Origin: Nocardia stercoris
Lineage (GTDB): Bacteria > Actinomycetota > Actinomycetes > Mycobacteriales > Mycobacteriaceae
Direction: 5' to 3'
DNA: 64,000 nt
Assembly (NCBI RefSeq): GCF_003696265.1
Contig: NZ_RFFH01000019.1
Span: 1 to 64,000, forward strand
The notes below the pieces were generated by a model that saw nothing but the letters and a program-made list of their open reading frames with translations, was not told where the DNA came from and searched no databases. A program made the position numbers and the translations under genes. Of this stretch, positions 17,225 to 26,124 are shown piece after piece. Position 1 is the first letter of the stretch. Every line of letters begins with the position of its first letter.

Positions 17225-18259
17225 ATGGGTGTGCGGGTTGGAGTCGTCGGCGCGACCGGTCAGGTCGGCGCCGTCATGCGGAAGCTGCTCGAGGAGCGGA
17301 ACTTCCCGGCCGACGAGGTGCGGTTCTTCGCGTCGGCGCGCTCGGCGGGCAAGACGCTGCCGTGGCGCGGCGGCGAGATCGTGGTGGAGGACACCGAGAC
17401 CGCCGACCCGACAGGTCTGGACATCGCGCTGTTCTCGGCCGGTGCCACCATGTCGCGGGTGCAGGCGCCGCGGTTCGCGGCCGCCGGTGTGACCGTGATC
17501 GACAACTCCTCGGCGTGGCGCAAGGACCCCGAGGTCCCGCTGGTGGTCAGCGAGGTGAACCCGGAGCAGGTGCGTAACCTGCCCAAGGGCATCATCGCCA
17601 ACCCCAACTGCACCACGATGGCGGCCATGCCGGTGCTGAAGCCGCTGCACGACGAGGCCGGTTTGGTCCGGTTGATCGTGTCGAGCTACCAGGCCGTGTC
17701 CGGTAGCGGGCTGGCCGGCGTGGAGGAACTGGCGAGCCAGGTCCGCGCGGTCGAGCCCGATATCGAGAAGCTGACCCACGACGGGTCCGCGGCCGACTTC
17801 CCGGCGCCGAAGAAGTACGTGGCGCCGATCGCGTTCAACGTGATCCCGCTGGCGGGTGCGCTGGTCGACGACGGCTCGGGTGAGACCGACGAGGACCAGA
17901 AGCTGCGCAACGAGTCCCGCAAGATCCTGGGCCTGCCGGAGCTGCTGGTCAGCGGCACCTGCGTGCGGGTGCCGGTCTTCACCGGGCACTCGCTGTCGAT
18001 CAACGCCGAATTCGCCCGGCCGATCTCCCCGGCCCGGGCGCAGGAGATCCTGGCCGGTGCGGCCGGTGTGCGCCTGACCGACGTCCCGACTCCGCTGGCC
18101 GCCGCCGGTGGCGACGACTCCCTGGTCGGCCGGATCCGGCAGGACCCGGGTGCTCCGGAGGGCCGCGGGCTGGCACTGTTCATCTCCGGCGACAACCTGC
18201 GTAAGGGTGCGGCGCTCAACACGATTCAGATCGCGGAAGTGCTGCTCGCGAACCGGTGA
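17225..18259 (+). CDS. asd: Aspartate-semialdehyde dehydrogenase
   Basis: 344 residues. The NADP-binding Rossmann motif VGVVGATGQVGAVMRKLLEER is at the N-terminus. The catalytic cysteine is in NPNCTTMAAMPVLKPL and the catalytic His region in VPVFTGHSLSINAEF. It reduces aspartyl phosphate, the product of Ask, to the semialdehyde that feeds lysine/DAP and threonine/methionine synthesis. It lies 5 bp after ask in the conserved ask-asd operon and is followed by a strong terminator. Confidence 0.97.
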   Translation: MGVRVGVVGATGQVGAVMRKLLEERNFPADEVRFFASARSAGKTLPWRGGEIVVEDTETADPTGLDIALFSAGATMSRVQAPRFAAAGVTVIDNSSAWRKDPEVPLVVSEVNPEQVRNLPKGIIANPNCTTMAAMPVLKPLHDEAGLVRLIVSSYQAVSGSGLAGVEELASQVRAVEPDIEKLTHDGSAADFPAPKKYVAPIAFNVIPLAGALVDDGSGETDEDQKLRNESRKILGLPELLVSGTCVRVPVFTGHSLSINAEFARPISPARAQEILAGAAGVRLTDVPTPLAAAGGDDSLVGRIRQDPGAPEGRGLALFISGDNLRKGAALNTIQIAEVLLANR

Positions 18260-18273
18260 GTTCCGGCACGACG

Positions 18274-18301
18274 CGGGCCCGTCCGTATTCGGACGGGCCC
18301 G
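18274..18301 (+). terminator. Terminator of the ask-asd operon
   Basis: A perfect 12-bp stem (CGGGCCCGTCCG and its complement) with a TATT loop starts 15 bp after the asd stop. Confidence 0.85.
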
Positions 18302-18383
18302 TCGTGTTTCGCGTGTTCGTCGCAGCAGGCCGGATTCGGCACGGCCGCAAGGCTTTCCGAACGGTCGGTGGACTGCGGTAGGT

Positions 18384-18893
18384 TCAGCTGCGCCGTAGAG
18401 CGAAGATGCGCAGGTCGCGGCTGGTGCGGTCCTTGTAGGCGGTGTAGGCGTCGGTGACCTCGGCGAACTGCCGGAAGATCTCGTCCTTGTGGTCGGCGTC
18501 GGTGATCTCGGTGGCCTCGACCGGCAGCGTCTCCCCGGCGAGGACGACCGTCGCCTTGGGGTCGGCGCGCAGGTTCACCGTCCACGCCGGGTGATGCGCC
18601 TGGCCGAAATTGCTGCCGATGACGTAGAGGACATCGCCGCCGTGCACGTACAGCAGCGGGCTGGTGCGGGCGACACCCGACTTCCGGCCGGTCGTGGTCA
18701 GCAGCATGATCGGCACACCGATCGGGCCCAGCACGGTGAACCGGCCCCGGGTGCGCTCGAGCAGGGAACGGTCCAGCGGGATCAGGGCGCGAATCGCGCG
18801 GGAACCGCCGTCGGTGGCGGCGAACCAGTTGGCGAAGCGGCCGAGGGGGCTGGTACGGGAACCCCACTCCCGGCTGGGGAACGATTCGGTCAC
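18384..18893 (-). CDS. Deazaflavin (F420)-dependent nitroreductase-like protein (DUF385/DDN family)
   Basis: 169 residues from a GTG. The family core is clear: VPIMLLTTTGRKSGVARTSPLLYVHGGDVLYVIGSNFGQAHHPAWTVNLRADPKATV. TTGRKSG forms the F420-phosphate contact in the M. tuberculosis Ddn group, and HPAWYxNL-type motifs follow. Family members reduce quinones or nitroimidazoles with reduced F420. It is convergent with asd and divergent from pta. The cofactor is inferred from family membership. Confidence 0.85.
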   Translation of the reverse strand: MTESFPSREWGSRTSPLGRFANWFAATDGGSRAIRALIPLDRSLLERTRGRFTVLGPIGVPIMLLTTTGRKSGVARTSPLLYVHGGDVLYVIGSNFGQAHHPAWTVNLRADPKATVVLAGETLPVEATEITDADHKDEIFRQFAEVTDAYTAYKDRTSRDLRIFALRRS

Positions 18894-18997
18894 GCAGCGA
18901 TCGTAGGCGCTCGATCCACGGCCGCCCGAATTGTGACCTCGAGCCCGAGTGCGTGCGTGCGCGCCGAACCGGACGGTCCGGTCAGTAAGGTCGAATC

Positions 18998-21097
18998 ATG
19001 ACCGAGCCGTCGCCGTCCATCGTGTACGTCGCCTCTCTCGAAGGGGATACCGGCAAATCGACCGTCGCGCTGGGACTGCTGGCGATGCTGACGGCGAGCG
19101 TCCCGCGGGTCGGCGTGTTCCGGCCGATCATGCGGTCGGCCACCGAACCCGACTACATCCTCGAACTCATGCTCGAGTACTGCACCGCCGACATCGACTA
19201 CCAGCAGGCGTGCGGCGTCACCTACGAGCAGTTGCACGCGGACCCCGACGCCGCGATCGGCGAGATCGTCATGAAGTTCCACGGGGTCGCCAAGGCCTGT
19301 GACGCGGTGGTAGTGGTCGGCAGCGACTACACCGACGTCGCCGGGCCCAGCGAGCTGCGTTTCAACGGCCGCATCGCGGTCAACCTGGGCGCCACGATCG
19401 TGCTGGTGCTGCGCGGCGCCGAGCGCTCACCGGCCGATATCTACGCGATGGCCGAACTGTGCCGCGGTGAACTGCAGGCCGAGCACGCCTCGGCGGCCGC
19501 GATCGTGGTCAACCGCTGCGACCCGGACCGGCTCGACGACGTGCAGAAGGCGGTGGCGGCGACCGGCGTCCCGACCTGGACACTGCCGGAGGTGCCGCTG
19601 CTGTCCGCGCCCACCATGGCCGAGCTGTGCATGGCCATCGACGGCGAGATCTATTCCGGCGACAGGGAACTCATGCAGCGCGAGGCGCTGCGCGTGATGG
19701 TCGGCGGCATGACGGCCGAGCACATCCTGGAGCGGCTCACCGACTCGGTGGCGGTGATCGTGCCCGCCGACCGCTCGGAAGTGCTTCTGGCCCTGGTGAA
19801 CGCGCACGAGGCCGAGGGTTTCCCGTCGCTGGCGGGCATCATCATGAACGGCGGCCTGTACCCGCACCCGGCCATCGCGCGGCTGATCGCGGGCCTGCGG
19901 CCCCGGCTGCCGATCGTCACCACCCCCCTGGGCACCTTCGACACCGCCAGCGCGGCCGCGAAAGCCCATGGGCGCGTGTCGTTGTCGAGCATCCGGAAGG
20001 TCGACACGGCGCTGGCGGTGATGGAACAGCGGGTGCCGGCGCGGGATCTGCTCGGCATCATCGAGGTGCCGCCGCCGTCGGTGACCACCCCGCAGATGTT
20101 CGAATACCAGCTGGTGGAGCAGGCTCGGCAGCAGCGCCGCCACATCGTGCTGCCCGAGGGCGACGACGACCGGATCCTGCGGGCCGCCGGCCGGGTGCTG
20201 CAGCGCAATATCGCCGACCTCACCCTGCTCGGTGACGAGCAGACGGTGCGCGCCCGCGCCGCCGAACTCGGTGTCGACATCACGGACGCGACCGTGCTGA
20301 ATCCCGAAACCTCGCCGCTGCGAGCCGAATTCGCCGCAGAGTACGCGGCGCTGCGCAAGCACAAGGGCATGACCCTGGAGCGGGCGCGTGAGGTCATGGC
20401 CGATATCTCCTACTTCGGCACGATGATGGTGTATCGCGGGCTCGCCGACGGCATGGTCTCCGGCGCCACCCACACCACCGCGCACACCATCCGGCCCGCC
20501 TTCGAGATCATCAAGACCCAGCCGGGAGTCTCCACGGTGTCGAGCGTGTTCCTGATGTGCCTGGCCGACCGGGTACTCGCCTACGGTGACTGCGCGGTCG
20601 TGCCCGACCCGACCACCGAGCAGCTCGCCGACATCGCCATCTCCTCCGCGCAGACCGCGGCCCGGTTCGGGATCGACCCGCGCGTGGCCATGCTGTCCTA
20701 CTCGACCGGCGACTCCGGCAGCGGCGCCGACGTGGACAAGGTGCGGGCCGCCACGGTCCTGGTCCACCAGCGGGCACCGGAACTGTTGGTGGAGGGCCCG
20801 ATCCAGTACGACGCCGCGATCGAGCCGACCGTGGCCAGCACCAAGCTGCCCAATTCCGATGTGGCCGGGCGGGCGACGGTGTTCGTGTTCCCGGATCTGA
20901 ACACCGGCAACAACACCTACAAGGCGGTGCAGCGCAGCGCGGGCGCGGTCGCGATCGGGCCGGTGCTGCAGGGGCTCAACAAGCCGGTCAACGACCTGTC
21001 GCGGGGTGCGCTGGTGGCCGACATCGTGAATACGGTGGCGATCACCGCCATCCAGGCGCAATCGCCCCAGGTGAGCCCGGACGGGGCCGACGCGTGA
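18998..21097 (+). CDS. pta: Phosphate acetyltransferase, long form
   Basis: 699 residues. The N-terminal BioD-like P-loop domain (VYVASLEGDTGKSTVALGLL) is followed by a DRTGG domain (residues about 225-340) and the C-terminal catalytic PTA domain, which starts around HIVLPEGDDDRILRAAGRVL. Active-site segments include YGDCAVVPDPTTEQLADIA and SYSTGDSGSG. It interconverts acetyl-CoA and acetyl phosphate. The N-terminal domains mark the regulated long Pta found in E. coli and mycobacteria. The ATG start fits the family. It overlaps ackA by 4 bp (GTGA), so the two are translationally coupled. Confidence 0.96.
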   Translation: MTEPSPSIVYVASLEGDTGKSTVALGLLAMLTASVPRVGVFRPIMRSATEPDYILELMLEYCTADIDYQQACGVTYEQLHADPDAAIGEIVMKFHGVAKACDAVVVVGSDYTDVAGPSELRFNGRIAVNLGATIVLVLRGAERSPADIYAMAELCRGELQAEHASAAAIVVNRCDPDRLDDVQKAVAATGVPTWTLPEVPLLSAPTMAELCMAIDGEIYSGDRELMQREALRVMVGGMTAEHILERLTDSVAVIVPADRSEVLLALVNAHEAEGFPSLAGIIMNGGLYPHPAIARLIAGLRPRLPIVTTPLGTFDTASAAAKAHGRVSLSSIRKVDTALAVMEQRVPARDLLGIIEVPPPSVTTPQMFEYQLVEQARQQRRHIVLPEGDDDRILRAAGRVLQRNIADLTLLGDEQTVRARAAELGVDITDATVLNPETSPLRAEFAAEYAALRKHKGMTLERAREVMADISYFGTMMVYRGLADGMVSGATHTTAHTIRPAFEIIKTQPGVSTVSSVFLMCLADRVLAYGDCAVVPDPTTEQLADIAISSAQTAARFGIDPRVAMLSYSTGDSGSGADVDKVRAATVLVHQRAPELLVEGPIQYDAAIEPTVASTKLPNSDVAGRATVFVFPDLNTGNNTYKAVQRSAGAVAIGPVLQGLNKPVNDLSRGALVADIVNTVAITAIQAQSPQVSPDGADA

Positions 21098-22317
21098 CCG
21101 CCACGACGGGAGACCCCATGCTGGTCCTGGTCCTCAACTCCGGATCCTCCTCGATCAAATACCAGCTCCTGGAACCGGATTCGGGCACGGTGTCGGCTTC
21201 GGGACTGGTGTCGCGGATCGGCGAGGACGTCGGCCCCGGGGAACCGACCATCGAACACCATGGTCGCGGCGGCGAAATCGTGCACACCGGGCCGATTCCC
21301 GACCACGCGGCCGGCCTGAAACTCGTGTTCGGCCTGTTCGCCGCGGACGGGCAGGATCTCGCCACGGCCGGGCTGGCCGCCGCCGGGCATCGGGTGGTGC
21401 ACGGCGGCGAGGTCTTCTACCGGCCGACGCTGATCACCGACGAGGTACTGGCGACCATTCGTGACCTGTCTTCCCTTGCCCCGCTCCACAATCCGGCGAA
21501 CGTGATCGGCATCGAGTGCGCGATGCGGCTGCTGCCCGGGGTGCCGCAGGTGGCGGTGTTCGACACCGCCTTCTTCCACGGACTGCCCGCCGCGGCCAAG
21601 ACGTACGCCGTCGACGCCGGTATCGCCGCGAAATTCGGTATCCGCCGGTACGGATTCCACGGCACCTCACACGAATACGTGTCCGGGCAGGCCGCCGCAT
21701 TCCTCGGCCGCAGGCCCGAGGACGTGAACCAGATCGTGCTGCACCTGGGAAACGGCGCCTCGGGCAGCGCGATTCGCGCCGGCCGCGCCGTCGACACCAC
21801 CATGGGCATGACCCCGCTGGAAGGCTTGGTCATGGGCACCCGCTCCGGCGACCTCGACCCCGGGATCATCCTGCACCTGGAACGGAACGGTCTCGACGTC
21901 GCCGAGATCGACGTCCTGCTGAACCGGGAATCGGGTCTCAAGGGCCTGTCCGGGATCAACGACTTCCGAGAACTCCACGCGCACATGGAATCCGGCGACG
22001 CGGCGGCCCGGCTGGCCTACGACGTCTACATCCACCGGCTGCGCCACTACATCGGCGCCTACCTGATCGAGCTGGGCCGGGTGGACGTGATCACCTTCAC
22101 CGGCGGTGTGGGGGAGAACAGTTCGCAGGTTCGATTCGACGCGCTCGCCGGGCTGGAGCGTTTCGGCATCGCGATCGACCCGCAACTCAACGACGTCCGG
22201 AACCGGTCAGCTCATCGAATCTCGAAGTCCGACAGTGAGATTGCCGTGCTGGTGGTCCCGACGAACGAAGAGCTGGCGATCGCCAGGGCCGCGGCGGATC
22301 TGGTCCGACCGGGCTGA
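21094..22317 (+). CDS. ackA: Acetate kinase
   Basis: 407 residues from the overlapping GTG, or 399 from the ATG at 21118, which has GGGAGA upstream and starts directly at the conserved MLVLVLNSGSSSIKYQL. Other family motifs are AAGHRVVHGGEVF, the catalytic RRYGFHGTSHEYVS, LHLGNGASGSAI and FTGGVGENSSQVR. It makes acetate and ATP from acetyl phosphate, the second step of the Pta-AckA overflow/acetate-use pathway. The operon ends 30 bp before the convergent pknG. Confidence 0.96.
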   Translation: MTATTGDPMLVLVLNSGSSSIKYQLLEPDSGTVSASGLVSRIGEDVGPGEPTIEHHGRGGEIVHTGPIPDHAAGLKLVFGLFAADGQDLATAGLAAAGHRVVHGGEVFYRPTLITDEVLATIRDLSSLAPLHNPANVIGIECAMRLLPGVPQVAVFDTAFFHGLPAAAKTYAVDAGIAAKFGIRRYGFHGTSHEYVSGQAAAFLGRRPEDVNQIVLHLGNGASGSAIRAGRAVDTTMGMTPLEGLVMGTRSGDLDPGIILHLERNGLDVAEIDVLLNRESGLKGLSGINDFRELHAHMESGDAAARLAYDVYIHRLRHYIGAYLIELGRVDVITFTGGVGENSSQVRFDALAGLERFGIAIDPQLNDVRNRSAHRISKSDSEIAVLVVPTNEELAIARAAADLVRPG

Positions 22318-22347
22318 CAACGGCGGCCGGCCGGTGCACCGGCGCGG

Positions 22348-25161
22348 TCAGAACCAGCTCTTGGCCCGCATCGAATTGGCCAGGTCAACCAGGGCATAGC
22401 GGTGGGTGCGGCCCGGCGCCGAGCGGGCGAGACCGCGCAGGCCGGACTCGGCACCCAGCCGCAGGGCGCGTTCGGTGAACGGCGCGCCCAGCAGGGTGGC
22501 ACCCGGGGTCTTCGGAGCATTGCCCGCCTGCAGCCAGGCGAGGGCGGAACCCAAGACCAGGACCCGGATCTGGGCGACGCGGTGCTCGCCGGGCGGCAGG
22601 GATTGGACGCGGGCGGCGGCTACGTGCAGGGCCGATTCCGGGAGTTGCGCGACCGGCGCGGCGGTGAGCAGCAGCAATACCGCGGTCATGCGGGCGTCGG
22701 TGAAGTGCCGGGAGGCGGCGGGGACCTCGTCCAAGGCGCGGACGGCTTCGTCGACCCGGCCGGCCGCGGCGAGCTGGCGGGCCAGGCCGAAGGCGGCGCT
22801 GACCACACCGCGATCGGTGCGCCAGACCGTGGCGTAGAACCGTTCGGCGTACCCGCGCCACTGTTCGATGTCCGGTGAATCCCACTGCTGCAGTACCAGT
22901 TCCGCGGTGGCGGCGAGGGCGAGCTTCGGGGCGATCTCGCCGGGCAACGCGAACAGCACCGTGTCGAAACGGGTGAAGGCGTGCTCGTAGCGTTCTTCGA
23001 GCAGATCCGCGAGGCCGTGGTACCAGTTGCCGCGCCAGTCGTCGGAATTGATGCGTTGCAACAAGTTTCGCGCGACCGACGGATTGCCCAGATCGAGCTG
23101 GATGCGGGCTTCGGCCAGCGTGCACTCGATCTCGAACGATTCGGCGAGCGCGGCGGTGTCGGCATCGGGATCCTGCGGCGAGGTGATCCCGTCGGTCGCC
23201 GCCCGCTGCCGGGCGGTGCGGACCGCGTCCAGGGCGTGCTGCGGTTCCGGATGGACGGTGCCGGCCAGCAGGGCCGCGGCGGGATTCGCCGGATCGATCA
23301 GCGGGACCGGCAGCGCGGCGGCCACGTCGCGGGCCGCCAGCTCGGTGCCCCGCTCGATCCCGTCGGCGTACACGTCGGTCTGCGCGATCAGTTCGGCCGT
23401 GCCGAAACTGGTGCGGGTGGGGCTGAAAACCGTGGACAGCTGGGGATGTTCGGTGCCGGTGGTGGTCGCCAGGATCTCGCGCAGCACACCCCCGAGCTGG
23501 GTCGTCATCACCCGTGCGGACGGAAAGCGTTGCGCCGGATCGGGATCGGTGGCCCGCAGCAGGAACCGGTGATAGAACTCGTGTGCGGCGAGTACCGGTT
23601 CGGCGTCGGCCGGCGGCAGGCTGTCGAGGTAGCGGCCGGAGTCGAGCACCTTGCTCAGGGTGAGCACGGCCAGCGTGCGGCCGACGGTGTAGAGGTCGGT
23701 GGCCGCGGTGGGGCCGGTCCGCCCGATCTCGGGAGCCTGGAAACCCTTGGTGCCGTACAGGTTCCCGTACGAGTCGAATCCGGCCACCGCGCCCAGGTCG
23801 ATGAGTTCGACGCGGTCCTCGGTGGCCATGATGTTGTCGGGTTTGAGGTCGTTGTAGGCCAGGTCCTGGCCGTGCAGGTATTCGAGGGCGGGCAGGATCT
23901 CCAGGACGTAGGCGATCGCCTCGGGCAGCGGCATCCGTTCCGGGCGCGGATGTTCGTCGAGCAGGGTGCGCAGCGAGCGTCCGCCCACGTACTCCATCAC
24001 GATGTAGCCGACGGGGGTGCCGTCGGGATTCGGATGCTCCACGAAGTTGTGGATCTTCACGATGCTCGGATGTGCCAGCGCCGCAAGGTATTGCCGCTCG
24101 GCGACCGCGACCGCCTGCGCCTCCGCGTCACCGGAGTGCAGCAGCCCCTTGAGCACCACCCACCGGTCGCTCACATTACGGTCGATCGCCAGATAGATCC
24201 AGCCCAGCCCACCGTGCGCGATACACCCCTGGATCTCGTACTGCCCCGAGACCAGCTCCCCGGGCCGCAACGACGGCCGGAAATCGTACGGCGCGCCGCA
24301 GCTCGCACACACGCCCACCGTGGTGCCCACAGTGCTCTCGGTACCGCGCCCGACCGGCTTCGAGCACCGCCAGCAATATCGGCGCGACTCCTCGACCACC
24401 GGATCGGTGAGTACCGCATCGCGCGGATCGGACTGCGGCACAGCCGGAATCGGCACCAGACCGGCGCCCAGCCGACTGGTGGGCCGGGTCCGGGCGCTGC
24501 GCGTGGCCCGGCTGCTGCGACCGGACGGAGCCGAGGACGACGCGGGAGCCGAGCCTTCGGCACCGGGCCGGTGCACCGCATCGGTGGTCTCCGCTGACAG
24601 CTCGGCGCGAGAGATTGCCGCTGTCCCCGGAACCGCCTGCGTGGCAGTGAATTCCGTGGGGTGCATGCCCGCATCCGATGCCGCCTGCGTGGGCGGGAAT
24701 TCGCTACCGGCCGTGCCGGCGCTCGCTCGGGAATCTGCCCACGTCGGCAGCACCCACTGGGTGCCGGGAAGGTCGTCGGCCCGCAGGCTTTCCTGCCGTG
24801 CCGAATCTCCTTTTGCCGCAGACGTTTCGGCACTGCCGGGCCTTCCGCGCCAGAATGCCTGCGTAGCATGGCGTTCGGTCGGTCCGCTGCTCTCGGGAGC
24901 CGCGCTCCCGGAGCCTGTCGCTTCCCGCATCCCCGAAGTCGTCTGCTCCCGAGTCGTTCCCGCAGTAGACGGCAGAAAGTCCGTATCCGGCTCGGGCGAC
25001 GCAGCCGCACTCACCGGTGGCAGGCAGTCGTCCGCCGACGCCGGAAATTCGATCCCGCCGACCAGCGCACCCGACGTTCCGGCCGTCCGCTCGATCGGCG
25101 CGGTCGAAACATCTTCTCCGGTCGGCTCGTCGCCGGCTAGCGGGGCGGGGGTGTCCGACAT
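22348..25161 (-). CDS. pknG: Ser/Thr protein kinase PknG with long N-terminal extension
   Basis: 937 residues, against about 750 in M. tuberculosis PknG. The order is: a ~255-residue Ser/Thr/Ala-rich extension; a rubredoxin-like zinc/iron site (C263/C266 and C285/C288); a kinase domain with the Gly-rich loop HGGLGWIYLAID and K338; the PknG-type non-RD catalytic loop YNDLKPDNIM; the IDLG motif in place of DFG; and a C-terminal TPR domain. PknG is a soluble kinase that phosphorylates the FHA protein GarA to adjust glutamate/2-oxoglutarate metabolism. It ends the glnX-glnH-pknG operon, 6 bp after glnH. The extension has several TQ motifs (ATQAFW, GTQWVLP, PTQAAS, ATQAVP) that may be autophosphorylation sites. 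Confidence 0.96.
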   Translation of the reverse strand: MSDTPAPLAGDEPTGEDVSTAPIERTAGTSGALVGGIEFPASADDCLPPVSAAASPEPDTDFLPSTAGTTREQTTSGMREATGSGSAAPESSGPTERHATQAFWRGRPGSAETSAAKGDSARQESLRADDLPGTQWVLPTWADSRASAGTAGSEFPPTQAASDAGMHPTEFTATQAVPGTAAISRAELSAETTDAVHRPGAEGSAPASSSAPSGRSSRATRSARTRPTSRLGAGLVPIPAVPQSDPRDAVLTDPVVEESRRYCWRCSKPVGRGTESTVGTTVGVCASCGAPYDFRPSLRPGELVSGQYEIQGCIAHGGLGWIYLAIDRNVSDRWVVLKGLLHSGDAEAQAVAVAERQYLAALAHPSIVKIHNFVEHPNPDGTPVGYIVMEYVGGRSLRTLLDEHPRPERMPLPEAIAYVLEILPALEYLHGQDLAYNDLKPDNIMATEDRVELIDLGAVAGFDSYGNLYGTKGFQAPEIGRTGPTAATDLYTVGRTLAVLTLSKVLDSGRYLDSLPPADAEPVLAAHEFYHRFLLRATDPDPAQRFPSARVMTTQLGGVLREILATTTGTEHPQLSTVFSPTRTSFGTAELIAQTDVYADGIERGTELAARDVAAALPVPLIDPANPAAALLAGTVHPEPQHALDAVRTARQRAATDGITSPQDPDADTAALAESFEIECTLAEARIQLDLGNPSVARNLLQRINSDDWRGNWYHGLADLLEERYEHAFTRFDTVLFALPGEIAPKLALAATAELVLQQWDSPDIEQWRGYAERFYATVWRTDRGVVSAAFGLARQLAAAGRVDEAVRALDEVPAASRHFTDARMTAVLLLLTAAPVAQLPESALHVAAARVQSLPPGEHRVAQIRVLVLGSALAWLQAGNAPKTPGATLLGAPFTERALRLGAESGLRGLARSAPGRTHRYALVDLANSMRAKSWF

Positions 25162-25167
25162 CGAGCT

Positions 25168-26124
25168 TCAATCCTGGTAGTCCGGTGGCGGGGGACCCGA
25201 GGCCGGACCCAGCGCGTCCGCCAGCCAGTGCTGATACAGGCGATTCCAGGTCCCGTCGGACCGGATCCGTTCCAGTGTCGCATTGACGAACCGGACCATG
25301 TCGTCGTTGTCCTTGGGGACGCCGACACCGTACGGTTCGTTGCTCAGATTGTCGCCGACGACCTCGGTGTACGGATCCTGGACCGCCAGGCCGGCCAGGA
25401 CCGCGTCGTCGGTGGTGATCGCGGCGGCCTGCTGCTGTTGCAGCACGACCAGGCAGTCGGCCCAGGTCGGGACGGTGAGGACGGCGGCGGCCGGCTGGAC
25501 ACGGCGCAACAGGTCGAGCGAGGTGGTGCCGTCCACCACGCACACCCGCTTGCCGGCCAGGTCACCGATGCCGTTGATCCCCGAACTCCGCAGCGCCAGA
25601 ACCCGTTGGTGCGCCATCAGATACGTGGTGGAGAACGCGACCTCGGTGCGGCGCTGACACGTCATGGTCATGGTCTTCACCACGACGTCGACGGCGTGGC
25701 TCTGTAGTGCCTTCTCCCGGTCGCCCGAGTTGAGGATCCGGTATTCGATCTTGTCGGGGTCGCCGAACACGTCGCGCGCGATCTCCCGAGCGACGTCGAC
25801 GTCGAATCCGGTGAGGCTGCCGCTGATCGGGTCGCGGAAGCTGAACAGATTGCTGCCCGGATCCAGTCCGACCAGCAGCCGCCCGCGGGCGCGCACCGCG
25901 TCCAGCGCCGGTCCGCCCGCACGGCTGGGCCGCGGTCCCGCGGTCACGTCGCCGCAGTTCGGGGTCGCGGGCAGGGCGGACAGGCTCGGCGACGGATCGG
26001 CTCGGGCCGGCAGCGGCGGTGCCGTGAAGCTGCCCGGCTGCGGTGCTGTCGCCTCGATCGTGCCGCAGCCGGCGAGCACCGGCAGCAGGACGAGCGCGGC
26101 CAAGGCGCGGGTGGTGTACCTCAT
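25168..26124 (-). CDS. glnH: Amino-acid-binding lipoprotein GlnH
   Basis: 318 residues. The N-terminal signal peptide ends in the lipobox LAGCG (lipidated Cys19 or Cys20), so the protein is anchored outside the membrane. The SBP_bac_3 domain includes LLVGLDPGSNLFSFRDPISGSLTGFDVDVAREIARD and AGKRVCVVDGTTSLDLL. In M. tuberculosis GlnH binds aspartate/glutamate and signals through GlnX to PknG. Here too it sits between the two genes: 4-bp ATGA overlap with glnX and 6 bp to pknG. No ABC permease is adjacent, which supports a sensor rather than a transport role. Confidence 0.93.
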   Translation of the reverse strand: MRYTTRALAALVLLPVLAGCGTIEATAPQPGSFTAPPLPARADPSPSLSALPATPNCGDVTAGPRPSRAGGPALDAVRARGRLLVGLDPGSNLFSFRDPISGSLTGFDVDVAREIARDVFGDPDKIEYRILNSGDREKALQSHAVDVVVKTMTMTCQRRTEVAFSTTYLMAHQRVLALRSSGINGIGDLAGKRVCVVDGTTSLDLLRRVQPAAAVLTVPTWADCLVVLQQQQAAAITTDDAVLAGLAVQDPYTEVVGDNLSNEPYGVGVPKDNDDMVRFVNATLERIRSDGTWNRLYQHWLADALGPASGPPPPDYQD

